Assembly: GCA_902516685.1 (NCBI GenBank)
Contig: CABXZJ010000030.1
Coordinates: 1 to 10,221 of the forward strand
Length of the DNA stretch: 10,221 bases
Direction: 5' to 3'
Origin: an uncultured Formosa sp.
GTDB lineage: Bacteria; Bacteroidota; Bacteroidia; Flavobacteriales; Flavobacteriaceae
This document shows positions 1-6,848 of this stretch, piece by piece; within the stretch, counting starts at the first letter, position 1; every line of letters starts with the position of its first letter. The notes beneath the pieces are model-generated. The model did no database searches. It was not told the DNA's origin and saw only the letters and a list, made by a program, of their open reading frames with translations. The position numbers were made by a program, and so were the translations under genes.

Positions 1-1
1 T

Positions 2-262
2 TGTAATTCTATTATTACGAAATATAGATTTGGTGGAGGTGCCATAAACGATACAATGATTCATTTTGGAAATCCAAGATTACCCTTTGGTGGAATCGGA
101 GAAAGCGGTATTGGAGCCTACCATGGAAAATTTGGTTATGAAACTTTTACTCACAAAAAAGGTATAACCATGAAGGCTAATTGGCTTGATATTCCATTAC
201 GCTATGCCCCTTATAAAAATAAATTAATACTTCTAAAAAAAGCCTTTAAATGGTTTGGATAG
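2..262 (+). CDS. Aldehyde dehydrogenase, C-terminal fragment (5' end outside window)
   Basis: The reading frame is open from the window edge and ends with TAG at 260-262, giving the last 86 residues. The stretch FGGGAINDT followed by PFGGIGESGIGAYHGKFG is the C-terminal part of the aldehyde dehydrogenase superfamily. The YHGK-F-Y-F-HKK pattern is typical of the class 3 (fatty aldehyde dehydrogenase-like) branch, which oxidises medium- or long-chain and aromatic aldehydes with NAD(P). The catalytic Cys and Glu lie upstream of the window, so activity cannot be judged. An ATG at 56 is internal and not a start, because the conserved domain runs through it. The 282-base gap downstream and the new promoter there suggest this gene is not part of the light-response operons. 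Assignment to the superfamily is secure; the substrate is unknown. Confidence 0.93.
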   Translation, partial: CNSIITKYRFGGGAINDTMIHFGNPRLPFGGIGESGIGAYHGKFGYETFTHKKGITMKANWLDIPLRYAPYKNKLILLKKAFKWFG

Positions 263-544
263 ATAAAAAAACTAGCGATAGATATTTATTATAGTCTATA
301 ACTAAAGTACTGATTATGAATTTATTATGAATTTTATATAAAGCTTATATTTAATATAATATAGTCATACACCTCTCATTAATAAAGGCATTGTAAATAT
401 GGTATTTATAATATAAATGTCCATTTATATATATTTTGTAGTTTAAGTTAAAACTAATGTTCTAGATAAAAAATGTTAATGTTTATTTAATTGTAGAATT
501 TATATTTACAACAAGTTTTATTTTTGTGAAAATGATTTACTATT
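263..544. other. AT-rich intergenic region upstream of operon A
   Basis: No credible coding frame was found here. The region is very AT-rich. A weak, bulged dyad just after the upstream stop (roughly 269-291, ATAGA with TCTAT arms) has no U-tract and is not convincing as an intrinsic terminator. The 3' part (469-526) contains the promoter/operator listed separately. Nothing else can be supported. Confidence 0.6.
469..526 (+). promoter_or_regulatory. Operon A promoter with putative activator site (copy 1 of a shared element)
   Basis: Positions 519-526 read TATTTTTG, a match to the Bacteroidota -7 consensus TAnnTTTG. Transcription would then start roughly at 530-535, leaving only a very short leader before the ATG at 545. 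Exactly 26 bases upstream of the box is a 24-base element (469-492) built on a tandem AATGTT repeat (472-477 and 478-483), followed by T-A-TTTAATT. A third AATGTT lies at 456-461. The element matches 6070-6093, upstream of operon B, at 23 of 24 bases and with the same spacing to its -7 box. A TTG at 491-493 is 25 bases from the -7 box, further than the usual spacing for a -33 element, which fits an activator-dependent promoter. The regulator is unknown; the TetR-like product just downstream or an unlinked MerR-type photosensor are candidates. Confidence 0.72.
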
Positions 545-1201
545 ATGCCAAACAAAATAAAATTAAGCAAAGATAAATTAATAACTATGTACATGGATTT
601 TGTGCTAGAAAATAATAAAACTCCACAAAGCGTGTATACTTTTGCGAAAACTAACCATTTTGATGAGTCTCAATTTTACCGCTTTTTTGGATCTTTTGAA
701 GCCTTAGATTCAGCTATTTACGAAAGTTTTTTCAACAATACCTTAAAAACTCTAAAAAAAAGTAAAGAATACAATAATTACGACGCTATGAATCAATTGT
801 TGAGTTTTTATTTCACATTTTTTGGCAATTTGACCGCCAATCGTAGTTATGTTTCTAAATCACTAAAAGCGGAGATGACAGGGCTTAGCAAAATGAAAAA
901 ACTTAAACCACTACGAAAAAAGTTTTTAGACTTCGTAGATGAACTTGATTTAGGAGGATTTAATATAAATAACAAACGGTTAGATGACATTAAAGACAGC
1001 GTTATCAATGAATCCTATTGGATTCAAATGCTTGCAACGCTTAAGTTTTGGATTGACGACGACTCTGCAGATTTTGAAAAAACAGATCTTTTTATTGAAA
1101 AATCTATCGCAGCGAGTTTTGAAATAGCAAATACCAAACCTCTAAAAAGCGTAATTGATTTTGGTAAATTCTTGTTTAAAGAAAAAATTAACACGCGTTA
1201 A
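545..1201 (+). CDS. TetR/AcrR-like transcriptional regulator
   Basis: This 218-residue protein has the size and layout of a TetR-family regulator. Residues about 10-60 form the N-terminal three-helix DNA-binding domain, with a recognisable turn-helix stretch (VYTFAKTNHFDESQFYRFFGS) resembling the family's FAxxxGVSxxxFYRYFGS pattern. The remainder is predicted helical and would be the ligand-binding and dimerisation domain; it resembles the TetR C-terminal domains found in flavobacteria, but the ligand cannot be inferred. It is the first gene of operon A, directly behind the shared promoter element. Its stop overlaps the next start (TAATG at 1199-1203), so it is co-expressed with the AarF-like kinase. 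It could repress its own operon or control lipid or quinone-related genes. It is the only regulator in the window. The start is the first ATG after the -7 box. Confidence 0.8.
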   Translation: MPNKIKLSKDKLITMYMDFVLENNKTPQSVYTFAKTNHFDESQFYRFFGSFEALDSAIYESFFNNTLKTLKKSKEYNNYDAMNQLLSFYFTFFGNLTANRSYVSKSLKAEMTGLSKMKKLKPLRKKFLDFVDELDLGGFNINNKRLDDIKDSVINESYWIQMLATLKFWIDDDSADFEKTDLFIEKSIAASFEIANTKPLKSVIDFGKFLFKEKINTR

Positions 1202-2514
1202 TGAAATCTATCGATAGAATCCCAACCTCAAAACTACAGCGTGCATCCAAATTAGTTTCTACTGGTGCTAAGGTTGGAGTAAACTACATAAAGTACTACG
1301 GAGAAAAAATAAGTAAATCCGAAGAAATTGCAAAGCAAAACCTTAACAAAAACAATGCAGAGGATATTTATGATACTCTGAAAAAGCTTAAAGGTAGTGC
1401 TTTGAAAGTTGCTCAAATGCTAAGCATGGAAAAAAATTTACTGCCACGTGCTTATGTTGAAAAATTTTCTCTTGCGCAATTTTCTGTTCCGCCCCTCTCC
1501 TCTCCGCTAGTCACAAAAACATTCAAAAAGTATTTAGGAAAAGAGCCAGAAGCCGTTTTTGACGAATTTGACTCTAATTCAGTAAATGCCGCTAGTATAG
1601 GTCAAGTTCACAGAGCAAAAAAAAACGGTAAGTCATTAGCTGTTAAAATCCAGTATCCTGGAGTAGCAGACAGTATTAAATCTGATTTAGCACTCGTAAA
1701 ACCCATCGCTCTAAGAATGTTTAATATCAAGTCTAGAGGAGCTGATAAGTATTTCAAAGAAGTAGAAGATAAACTTACTGAAGAAACAAATTATTGTCTA
1801 GAAATTCAACAAAGTCAGGAAATTGCCAATGCTTGTGCACACATTCCAAATATTTTATTTCCCAACTACTACACCAAGCTTTCCTCCAACAGAATTCTCA
1901 CAATGGATTATATGAAAGGAGTGCATTTGTCTGAGTTTGTCAAACACAACAACGATTCAAAAAAATCTAATCAGTTGGGACAAGCACTTTGGGACTTCTA
2001 CATGCATCAAATTCACAACTTACGTAAAGTTAATGCCGACCCGCACCCTGGAAATTTTCTCATCAACAACGAAACACAGCTAATTGCTTTAGATTTTGGT
2101 TGTATCAAAACGATTCCAAAAGAGTTTTATATACCTTATTTTGAACTGACCGATAAATCAATAATGGATAACCCTAAACTATTCACTGAAAAACTCTATG
2201 AATTAGAAATCCTAACAATTTATGATACTCCTGAGGAAAGAAGTTTTTTTATCGAGATGTTTCATGAACTTTTAAATGTTACCACATTGCCTTTTCAAAG
2301 TGCAGTATTTGATTTTTCAGATCCTGAGTTTTTCGGAAAAATTGGAGCCATCGCGGAGAGCTACAGTCAAAATACAGAGCTTAAGAAATTTAATAACTCC
2401 AGAGGATCAAAACATTTCATATATATGAATAGAACTTTTTTTGGATTATATAATTTAATGTTTGATTTAAATGCAAATTCTATTAAAATCAATAATTATA
2501 AGAAATACATATGA
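1201..2514 (+). CDS. AarF/ABC1/UbiB-family atypical kinase-like protein
   Basis: This 437-residue member of the UbiB/ADCK family has the typical landmarks: a KxGQ-like motif at residues 69-72 (here KVAQ), the Ala-rich nucleotide loop AASIGQ at 130-135, the ATP-binding Lys149 in LAVK, the catalytic-loop stretch ADPHPGN at 279-285, and the metal-binding DFG at 298-300. Relatives support ubiquinone biosynthesis or handle lipids, and several act as ATPases rather than protein kinases. The glycine of KxGQ is replaced by Ala71, which is unusual. No C-terminal transmembrane pair as in E. coli UbiB is visible, so the protein is probably soluble or peripheral. It overlaps both neighbours (TAATG upstream, ATGA at 2511-2514 downstream). 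Pairing with a TetR-like regulator and photoprotective genes suggests a role in membrane quinone or lipid maintenance under light stress; this is inference. Confidence 0.9.
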   Translation: MKSIDRIPTSKLQRASKLVSTGAKVGVNYIKYYGEKISKSEEIAKQNLNKNNAEDIYDTLKKLKGSALKVAQMLSMEKNLLPRAYVEKFSLAQFSVPPLSSPLVTKTFKKYLGKEPEAVFDEFDSNSVNAASIGQVHRAKKNGKSLAVKIQYPGVADSIKSDLALVKPIALRMFNIKSRGADKYFKEVEDKLTEETNYCLEIQQSQEIANACAHIPNILFPNYYTKLSSNRILTMDYMKGVHLSEFVKHNNDSKKSNQLGQALWDFYMHQIHNLRKVNADPHPGNFLINNETQLIALDFGCIKTIPKEFYIPYFELTDKSIMDNPKLFTEKLYELEILTIYDTPEERSFFIEMFHELLNVTTLPFQSAVFDFSDPEFFGKIGAIAESYSQNTELKKFNNSRGSKHFIYMNRTFFGLYNLMFDLNANSIKINNYKKYI

Positions 2515-3149
2515 TACATTTTAATAGAAAAGATGTTAAAGGATTAAAACACGTTTATAAAATAAATTTAATAAATAGTTGTTCTGGTTTTAAATCTGCT
2601 AATCTGATTGGAACCAAATCCAATGCTGGTACCACGAATGTTGCGGTCTTTAGTTCTGTAACTCACTTAGGATCAAACCCACCTTTGTTGGGTGTCGTTT
2701 TCAGACCATTGACAGATGTTCCGAGAAACACTTATGAAAATATTAAAGAAACAGGACAATTCACTATCAATCATATTCATTCAGCAATTATCAAAGATGC
2801 CCATCATACTTCAGCGAAATATAAAAAGGAGATTTCAGAATTTGAAATCACCAATTTAGATGAAGAATATAAAAATGGTTGGTACGCCCCTTTTGTCAAA
2901 AATTCACCCATTCAAATTGGGCTTACTTACTGTGAAGAATATGTTATAAAGAGAAATAATTGTATACAACTAATTGGAGAAATTAAAGATTTATTCGTTC
3001 TTGAAAATTTGTTAGAAGACGATGGTTTTGTCAACTTGTCAAAAGGTGATATTGTTGCCATTAATGGTTTAGACGGGTACACACTGCCCAAACTTAAAGC
3101 CCGATTAGAATACCAGCGTCCTAAAAAAGACTTGAACTCCAAAATTTAA
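2511..3149 (+). CDS. Flavin reductase-like, FMN-binding split-barrel protein
   Basis: This 212-residue protein has the flavin reductase-like (flavoredoxin) fold signature: a glycine/threonine-rich FMN-phosphate region followed by hydrophobic strands at about residues 40-65 (GTTNVAVFSSVTHLGSNPP, then LLGVVFRP), and the later TGQFTIN segment near 81-87. The family binds FMN in a split beta-barrel dimer and either reduces flavins with NAD(P)H or acts as a redox partner. Placed between the kinase-like gene and the cryptochromes, it could supply reduced flavin for photolyase/cryptochrome cofactors or another local enzyme; that link is inference. The start overlaps the preceding stop (ATGA at 2511). 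The downstream small gene begins four bases after its stop. The substrate is unknown. Confidence 0.87.
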   Translation: MIHFNRKDVKGLKHVYKINLINSCSGFKSANLIGTKSNAGTTNVAVFSSVTHLGSNPPLLGVVFRPLTDVPRNTYENIKETGQFTINHIHSAIIKDAHHTSAKYKKEISEFEITNLDEEYKNGWYAPFVKNSPIQIGLTYCEEYVIKRNNCIQLIGEIKDLFVLENLLEDDGFVNLSKGDIVAINGLDGYTLPKLKARLEYQRPKKDLNSKI

Positions 3150-3153
3150 AGCC

Positions 3154-3312
3154 TTGAAAAAATCACAACTACCTACTAAAATTTGTGTGGTTTGTAACCG
3201 TCCATTTTCATGGAGAAAAAAATGGAAAAGAAATTGGGAGTTTATAAAATATTGTAGTAAAAAATGCAGCAGAAACAAATCACATCTGTCGTCTGGTTCA
3301 CAGATAATTTAA
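3154..3312 (+). CDS. DUF2256 small zinc-ribbon protein (TTG start)
   Basis: A 52-residue frame starts with TTG at 3154. It is the only possible start after the in-frame stop at 3133, and it ends with TAA at 3310-3312. Its sequence follows the DUF2256 pattern closely: LPTKIC-VVC-NRPFSWRKKW, then NW, then KYCSKKC. The four cysteines (11, 14, 34, 38) probably bind one zinc ion. Its last 49 bases overlap the start of the DASH cryptochrome gene in another frame, which indicates tight translational coupling. From general knowledge, DUF2256 genes are very often next to cryptochrome-DASH genes, but their function is unknown. It is easily missed because it is short, starts with TTG and overlaps a larger gene. 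The family call is strong; the start codon is less certain. Confidence 0.88.
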   Translation: MKKSQLPTKICVVCNRPFSWRKKWKRNWEFIKYCSKKCSRNKSHLSSGSQII

Positions 3313-4559
3313 GAGTTCAGGACAACTCTGTACTCAATAAAGCTATGAAGAACTCAGAGCGTGTCATAGGAATTTATTTTTTAATTCCAAAGGATTTTAA
3401 TAAAACACAATTTGGTTTTAAAAAAACTGAAAAATTCAGAGCTAAATTTTTACTTGATACTCTAAAAGATTTAAAATCAGAACTTGATGCTCTAAATATA
3501 AGCCTGTTAGTATTCAATTCTGTTTCAAAGGACCAAATTAGCAAATTGGTACATAAATATGGTGTGAAAGCACTATACCACCAAAAAGAATGGACAGATG
3601 ATGAGATCAGAAGAATTAATTCTGTAAAGAATTGTTTACCCTCGGATGTAATCGTTCATGAATGCTATGATCAATTTTTATTTCATCCAGATGATGTGAC
3701 ATTCCACTACAGCGAAACCCCAAAGGTTTTTACACAATTTAGAAAACAATTAGAAAGAAAATCGTCGGTTAGACCTTTAGTTTATGTTCAGCCTCAAGAG
3801 ATTTGTTCCAAAGTTGAAATAGATTTTAAATTGCCAACATTGGAACAATTGGGGTTTGAAGATTTTGATGTAGATCTTCGAAGCGCATGTCCTTTTAAAG
3901 GTGGCTCTACATCAGCCGAAAAACGCTTAGACTATTATTTTTTCAAGACTCAATCACTGGGTGTATATAAAAAAACACGCAATGGACTTTTGGGAGAAAA
4001 CTACAGTTCTAAATTTTCTCCATGGCTGGCAAATGGTAGTATATCTGCTAGACAAATTTACTGGAAAATCAAGGATTTTGAGCAGCAATTTTATGCAAAT
4101 CAATCTACTTATTGGTTGTTTTTCGAATTGATTTGGCGTGACTTTTTTAAATTCATCTCTCTCAAACACGAAAATGCAATTTTTAAACTTGAAGGAATTT
4201 TAAACGTCTCTTACAATTGGACTGAAAATTCAAAATTTGTAAAGGAATGGATTGAAGGAAGAACGGAAGATGATTTTGTTAATGCGAACATGATTGAATT
4301 GAAAAACACAGGATGGATGAGCAATCGTGGACGTCAAAATGTAGCTTCTTTCTTCGCAAAAACTTTAAAAATCGACTGGCGCATCGGTGCAGCGTATTTT
4401 GAAAGCATGTTATTAGACTATGATGTACACAGCAATTATGGTAATTGGATGTACGTTTCTGGAGTTGGTAACGATCCTAGGGATCGCAACTTTAACCTTA
4501 AAAGACAGGCAGAAATGTATGATGGTGACAAGCTTTTTAGAAACCATTGGCTTAAATAA
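3264..4559 (+). CDS. Cryptochrome DASH (DASH-family photolyase/cryptochrome)
   Basis: This 431-residue protein is complete and of normal length for the DASH group. The N-terminal alpha/beta antenna domain starts with VVWFTDNLRVQDN (a variant of WFRNDLRLHDN). The helical FAD domain contains the phosphate-binding region around GENYSSKFSPWLANGSIS (244-261), ELIWRDFF (288-295), TGWMSNRGRQN (349-359), and DYDVHSNYGNWMYVSGVGNDPR (385-406), which is the DASH-type FAD pocket. DASH proteins bind FAD and usually 5,10-methenyltetrahydrofolate. They repair cyclobutane pyrimidine dimers in single-stranded or looped DNA, and some have signalling roles. The FolE gene downstream would feed folate antenna synthesis. 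The start at 3264 lies within the DUF2256 gene; a start further downstream would cut the first beta strand. A second photolyase-like gene follows after 8 bases. Confidence 0.96.
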   Translation: MQQKQITSVVWFTDNLRVQDNSVLNKAMKNSERVIGIYFLIPKDFNKTQFGFKKTEKFRAKFLLDTLKDLKSELDALNISLLVFNSVSKDQISKLVHKYGVKALYHQKEWTDDEIRRINSVKNCLPSDVIVHECYDQFLFHPDDVTFHYSETPKVFTQFRKQLERKSSVRPLVYVQPQEICSKVEIDFKLPTLEQLGFEDFDVDLRSACPFKGGSTSAEKRLDYYFFKTQSLGVYKKTRNGLLGENYSSKFSPWLANGSISARQIYWKIKDFEQQFYANQSTYWLFFELIWRDFFKFISLKHENAIFKLEGILNVSYNWTENSKFVKEWIEGRTEDDFVNANMIELKNTGWMSNRGRQNVASFFAKTLKIDWRIGAAYFESMLLDYDVHSNYGNWMYVSGVGNDPRDRNFNLKRQAEMYDGDKLFRNHWLK

Positions 4560-4567
4560 CAACAACT

Positions 4568-6037
4568 ATGGAACTAACATTAATATTTCCCAATCAACTT
4601 TTTGAAAATTCAGATTTACTTCGAGCTTCCAAAAGAATCATATTAGTTGAGGAATATCTTTTTTTTAAACATTTTAATTTTCACAAGCAGAAAATTCTAT
4701 TTCACAGAATGAGTATGAAATACTATGAAAACTATCTAAGAGAACACTACAATACTGAATATATTGACTCAATAAAAATTGAGAGTGATGTCAGAATACT
4801 TATTAAAAACTTAAACAGTGAGATCAAAAAAATTAATGTATATGATCCAAATGATACTTGGCTCAACAAGAGATTAAAAAATGCTTGCAGAAAAAAAAAT
4901 ATTGAACTTAGATTATTTAAAAATCCCTTATTTCTGCTTGGTAGAGAAGAATTATATCCATTTTTTAGATCGGATAAGAAAAAATTCTTCCAAACCTCTT
5001 TTTACAAAAATCAACGCCAAGAAATGGGACTTTTGATGCAACACGGATCGCCTGAAGGCGGTGAATGGACTTATGATAAATACAATAGGGAGAAATATCC
5101 AAAAGGAAAACAAACACCAAAAATAAAGCGCCCTGCAGAAAGCACTTATTTTAAAGAAGCACTGATTTATGTTGAAAAAAACTACCCGGATAATTGTGGT
5201 GAATTACCAAATAAGCCAAACTACCCCCATGATTTTGAGTCTTCAAAAAAATGGTTTAAAGAGTTTTTGAAAACTAGATTTGAAGAGTTTGGGACCTACG
5301 AAGATGCATTGCTTAAAAATGAAACTAAACTGCACCACAGTTTATTGTCTCCACTTATGAACGTCGGATTATTAGATCCAAATTATGTCGTTCAAACCTC
5401 CGTAGACTACGCAAAAAAGCACAATATACCAATCAATTCAACAGAAGGATTCGTTCGGCAAATCATTGGATGGAGAGAATTTATCAGAGGTGTCTATATT
5501 ACAAAAGGTACAGAAGAGCGTACCAAGAATTTTTGGAACTTCAACAGGAAAATGCCAGCAAGTTTTTACAACGGTAGCACTGGAATTGAGCCCTTTGACG
5601 ATTCTGTAAAAAAAATTACAAAAACCGGATACATCCACCACATTGAAAGATTGATGATTATTGGTAATTTGATGCTTTTGTGTGAAATTGATCCAGATGA
5701 AGTATATCGCTGGTTTATGGAGCTTTCAATCGACAGCTACGATTGGGTCATGGTTCCAAATGTTTATGGGATGAGTCAATTTTCAGATGGAGGCCTCATG
5801 TCAACAAAACCATACATAAGCGGCAGTAGTTATATCCTAAAAATGAGCGATTACAAAAAAAATGATTGGTGTCTAATTTGGGACGCATTATTTTGGAATT
5901 TCATAAATAACCATAAAGAATTTTTTAAAAAAAATCCAAGAATGAGGATGTTGGTTAGTTCTTTTGAAAAAATGGATTCAGAAAAGAAGAAAAGGTTACT
6001 TGAAACTTCAGCATCATTTATTGAAAACTTAAAATAA
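4568..6037 (+). CDS. Cryptochrome/photolyase-family protein of the FeS-BCP (PhrB-like) group, apparently without the Fe-S ligands
   Basis: This 489-residue protein has the layout of the bacterial (6-4) photolyase / CryB group: an N-terminal domain beginning LTLIFPNQLFE, a middle region with PRXX-like linker segments, and a C-terminal FAD domain with TEGFVRQIIGWREFIRG (292-308), TGYIHHIERLMIIGN (353-367), and VPNVYGMSQFSDGG then STKPYISGSSYI (396-423). Members bind FAD and a ribityllumazine antenna. Most carry a [4Fe-4S] cluster through a Cys in the TDMxC segment and a YCxxC...CP segment. Here the first segment reads TGIEPFDDSVKKI, with no Cys. The second is shortened to SDYKKNDWCLIWDALFW, with a single Cys435 and a deletion of the loop. 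The cluster is therefore probably absent. It may repair (6-4) lesions or act as a photoreceptor. It is the last gene of operon A. Confidence 0.92.
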   Translation: MELTLIFPNQLFENSDLLRASKRIILVEEYLFFKHFNFHKQKILFHRMSMKYYENYLREHYNTEYIDSIKIESDVRILIKNLNSEIKKINVYDPNDTWLNKRLKNACRKKNIELRLFKNPLFLLGREELYPFFRSDKKKFFQTSFYKNQRQEMGLLMQHGSPEGGEWTYDKYNREKYPKGKQTPKIKRPAESTYFKEALIYVEKNYPDNCGELPNKPNYPHDFESSKKWFKEFLKTRFEEFGTYEDALLKNETKLHHSLLSPLMNVGLLDPNYVVQTSVDYAKKHNIPINSTEGFVRQIIGWREFIRGVYITKGTEERTKNFWNFNRKMPASFYNGSTGIEPFDDSVKKITKTGYIHHIERLMIIGNLMLLCEIDPDEVYRWFMELSIDSYDWVMVPNVYGMSQFSDGGLMSTKPYISGSSYILKMSDYKKNDWCLIWDALFWNFINNHKEFFKKNPRMRMLVSSFEKMDSEKKKRLLETSASFIENLK

Positions 6038-6069
6038 TAAAGGTATAAATACTCTGTTAAAGAAACACT

Positions 6070-6127
6070 AAAAATGTTAATGTTTTTTTAATTCTATGGA
6101 TTAATGCAAGTACATTAGTTAAGTTTG
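6070..6127 (+). promoter_or_regulatory. Operon B promoter with putative activator site (copy 2 of the shared element)
   Basis: Positions 6120-6127 read TAAGTTTG, a match to the Bacteroidota -7 consensus TAnnTTTG. Exactly 26 bases upstream is the 24-base element (6070-6093) with tandem AATGTT (6073-6078 and 6079-6084) and a TTTTTTAATT tail. It differs from the operon A copy at one base. The intervening bases differ between the two copies while the spacing is fixed, which argues for function rather than recent duplication. No TTG occurs at the usual -33 spacing, consistent with dependence on an activator. Transcription would start near 6131-6136, about 10-15 bases before the TTG start at 6145. 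This site allows operon B to be co-regulated with operon A even if transcripts do not read through the 107-base gap. Confidence 0.72.
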
Positions 6128-6144
6128 ATTAAAATCACTTTAAT

Positions 6145-6573
6145 TTGATCATAAATACTACACATCACAATAAAGATCACAAAAAAACACTTGAAAATTT
6201 TGTTGGTAAATCCTACAGTTTTTGGGATTCTTTAAAAAGAGGTGGTGTTGGATCAAAAAGAATGATTGTAAAACAACTTAGTCCAAATCTAAGTTATATT
6301 AATAACATTATTTCCGATTTAAATTATGCCAATATTGAGTTGCGGAAAAAAGGTATTCTAATACGTATTAATAAAGGTCTAAAAAACTTCACATGGGCAA
6401 TACCTTTCTACCAGTTAGTTTTTTACAAAACTGATTTCACAAGTATACACGCTCAAGGTCGATTTATTCAGTTTGAAAACTCTAAGACTTTTAAAGAAAA
6501 TAAAAAATTTTTTGAAAACTTATTGGCTGAAAAAATAAAATTCGATAAACAATACATTCTTCCACAGTTATGA
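6145..6573 (+). CDS. Conserved-looking protein of unknown function (142 aa, TTG start)
   Basis: I do not recognise a named family. The frame opens after an in-frame stop at 6130 and its only reasonable start is TTG at 6145; the next Met would remove about a quarter of the protein. It is translationally coupled to the next gene by ATGA (6570-6573). The product is basic, without a signal peptide or membrane segment. Residues about 45-70 look helical. Residues about 70-110 look like a run of beta strands (IELRKKGILIRI, FTWAIPFYQLVFYK, IHAQGRFIQF), followed by a helix (FKENKKFFENLLAEKI). This strands-then-helix order is reminiscent of bacterial PH-like domains, which is a weak hypothesis. It is the first gene of operon B and sits directly next to the TIGR03643 gene, which suggests a role linked to photolyases or DNA repair. 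Confidence 0.75.
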   Translation: MIINTTHHNKDHKKTLENFVGKSYSFWDSLKRGGVGSKRMIVKQLSPNLSYINNIISDLNYANIELRKKGILIRINKGLKNFTWAIPFYQLVFYKTDFTSIHAQGRFIQFENSKTFKENKKFFENLLAEKIKFDKQYILPQL

Positions 6574-6842
6574 TCTTAAGTCTAATTGATATTGACAGAA
6601 TTATAGAAATGGCTTGGGAAGATCGTACCACATTCGATGCCATAGAATTTCAATTTGGATTATCTGAACAACAGGTTATATCTCTTATGAGAAATCAGAT
6701 GCATCCAAAAAGTTTTAGACTCTGGCGCACTAGAGTTCAAGGCCGTAAAACAAAGCATCAAAAATTAAGATCTTTTGAATCTGGTCGCTTCAAATGCTCC
6801 AGACAAAATGCAATTTCCAACAATAAAATATCAAAACGTTAA
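6570..6842 (+). CDS. TIGR03643-family small protein (HTH-like)
   Basis: This 90-residue protein matches the TIGR03643 pattern well: IDRIIEMAWEDRT, then FDAIEFQFGLSEQQVISLMR, then HPKSFRLWRTRVQGRKTKH. Residues about 20-42 read as a helix-turn-helix with the FGLSE turn. The C-terminal third is strongly basic and poorly conserved in appearance. The function of the family is unknown; I recall its members mainly next to DUF2256, cryptochrome and photolyase genes, as here. A DNA-binding or photolyase-accessory role is plausible but is inference. It overlaps the preceding gene by ATGA and is 6 bases from folE. No zinc-binding cysteine set or membrane segment is present. Confidence 0.9.
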   Translation: MILSLIDIDRIIEMAWEDRTTFDAIEFQFGLSEQQVISLMRNQMHPKSFRLWRTRVQGRKTKHQKLRSFESGRFKCSRQNAISNNKISKR

Positions 6843-6848
6843 AAAATT

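Noticed and set aside
266..295. Possible terminator hairpin after the aldehyde dehydrogenase gene
   Set aside because: The stem is short, AT-only and bulged, and is not followed by a T-run; it cannot be separated from chance in such AT-rich DNA.
378..425. Small AT palindromes (such as AAATA-TGG-TATTT) in the first intergenic region
   Set aside because: They have low complexity and short arms, with no second copy near operon B; base composition is enough to explain them.
2927..3142. Minus-strand open frame opposite the flavin reductase-like gene
   Set aside because: It is antisense to a well-supported gene, with no family resemblance and no promoter; AT-rich coding DNA often leaves such frames. 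The same applies to the minus-strand frames at 3954-4169, 5438-5641 and 6902-7153.
4576..4581. Inverted AATGTT-like half site near the start of the second photolyase-like gene
   Set aside because: It is a single hexamer inside coding sequence, with no tandem partner and no -7 box at the right distance.
4420..4605. Open frame of 61 codons inside the end of the DASH cryptochrome gene and the start of the next gene
   Set aside because: It lies out of frame within two strongly conserved coding regions and resembles no protein.
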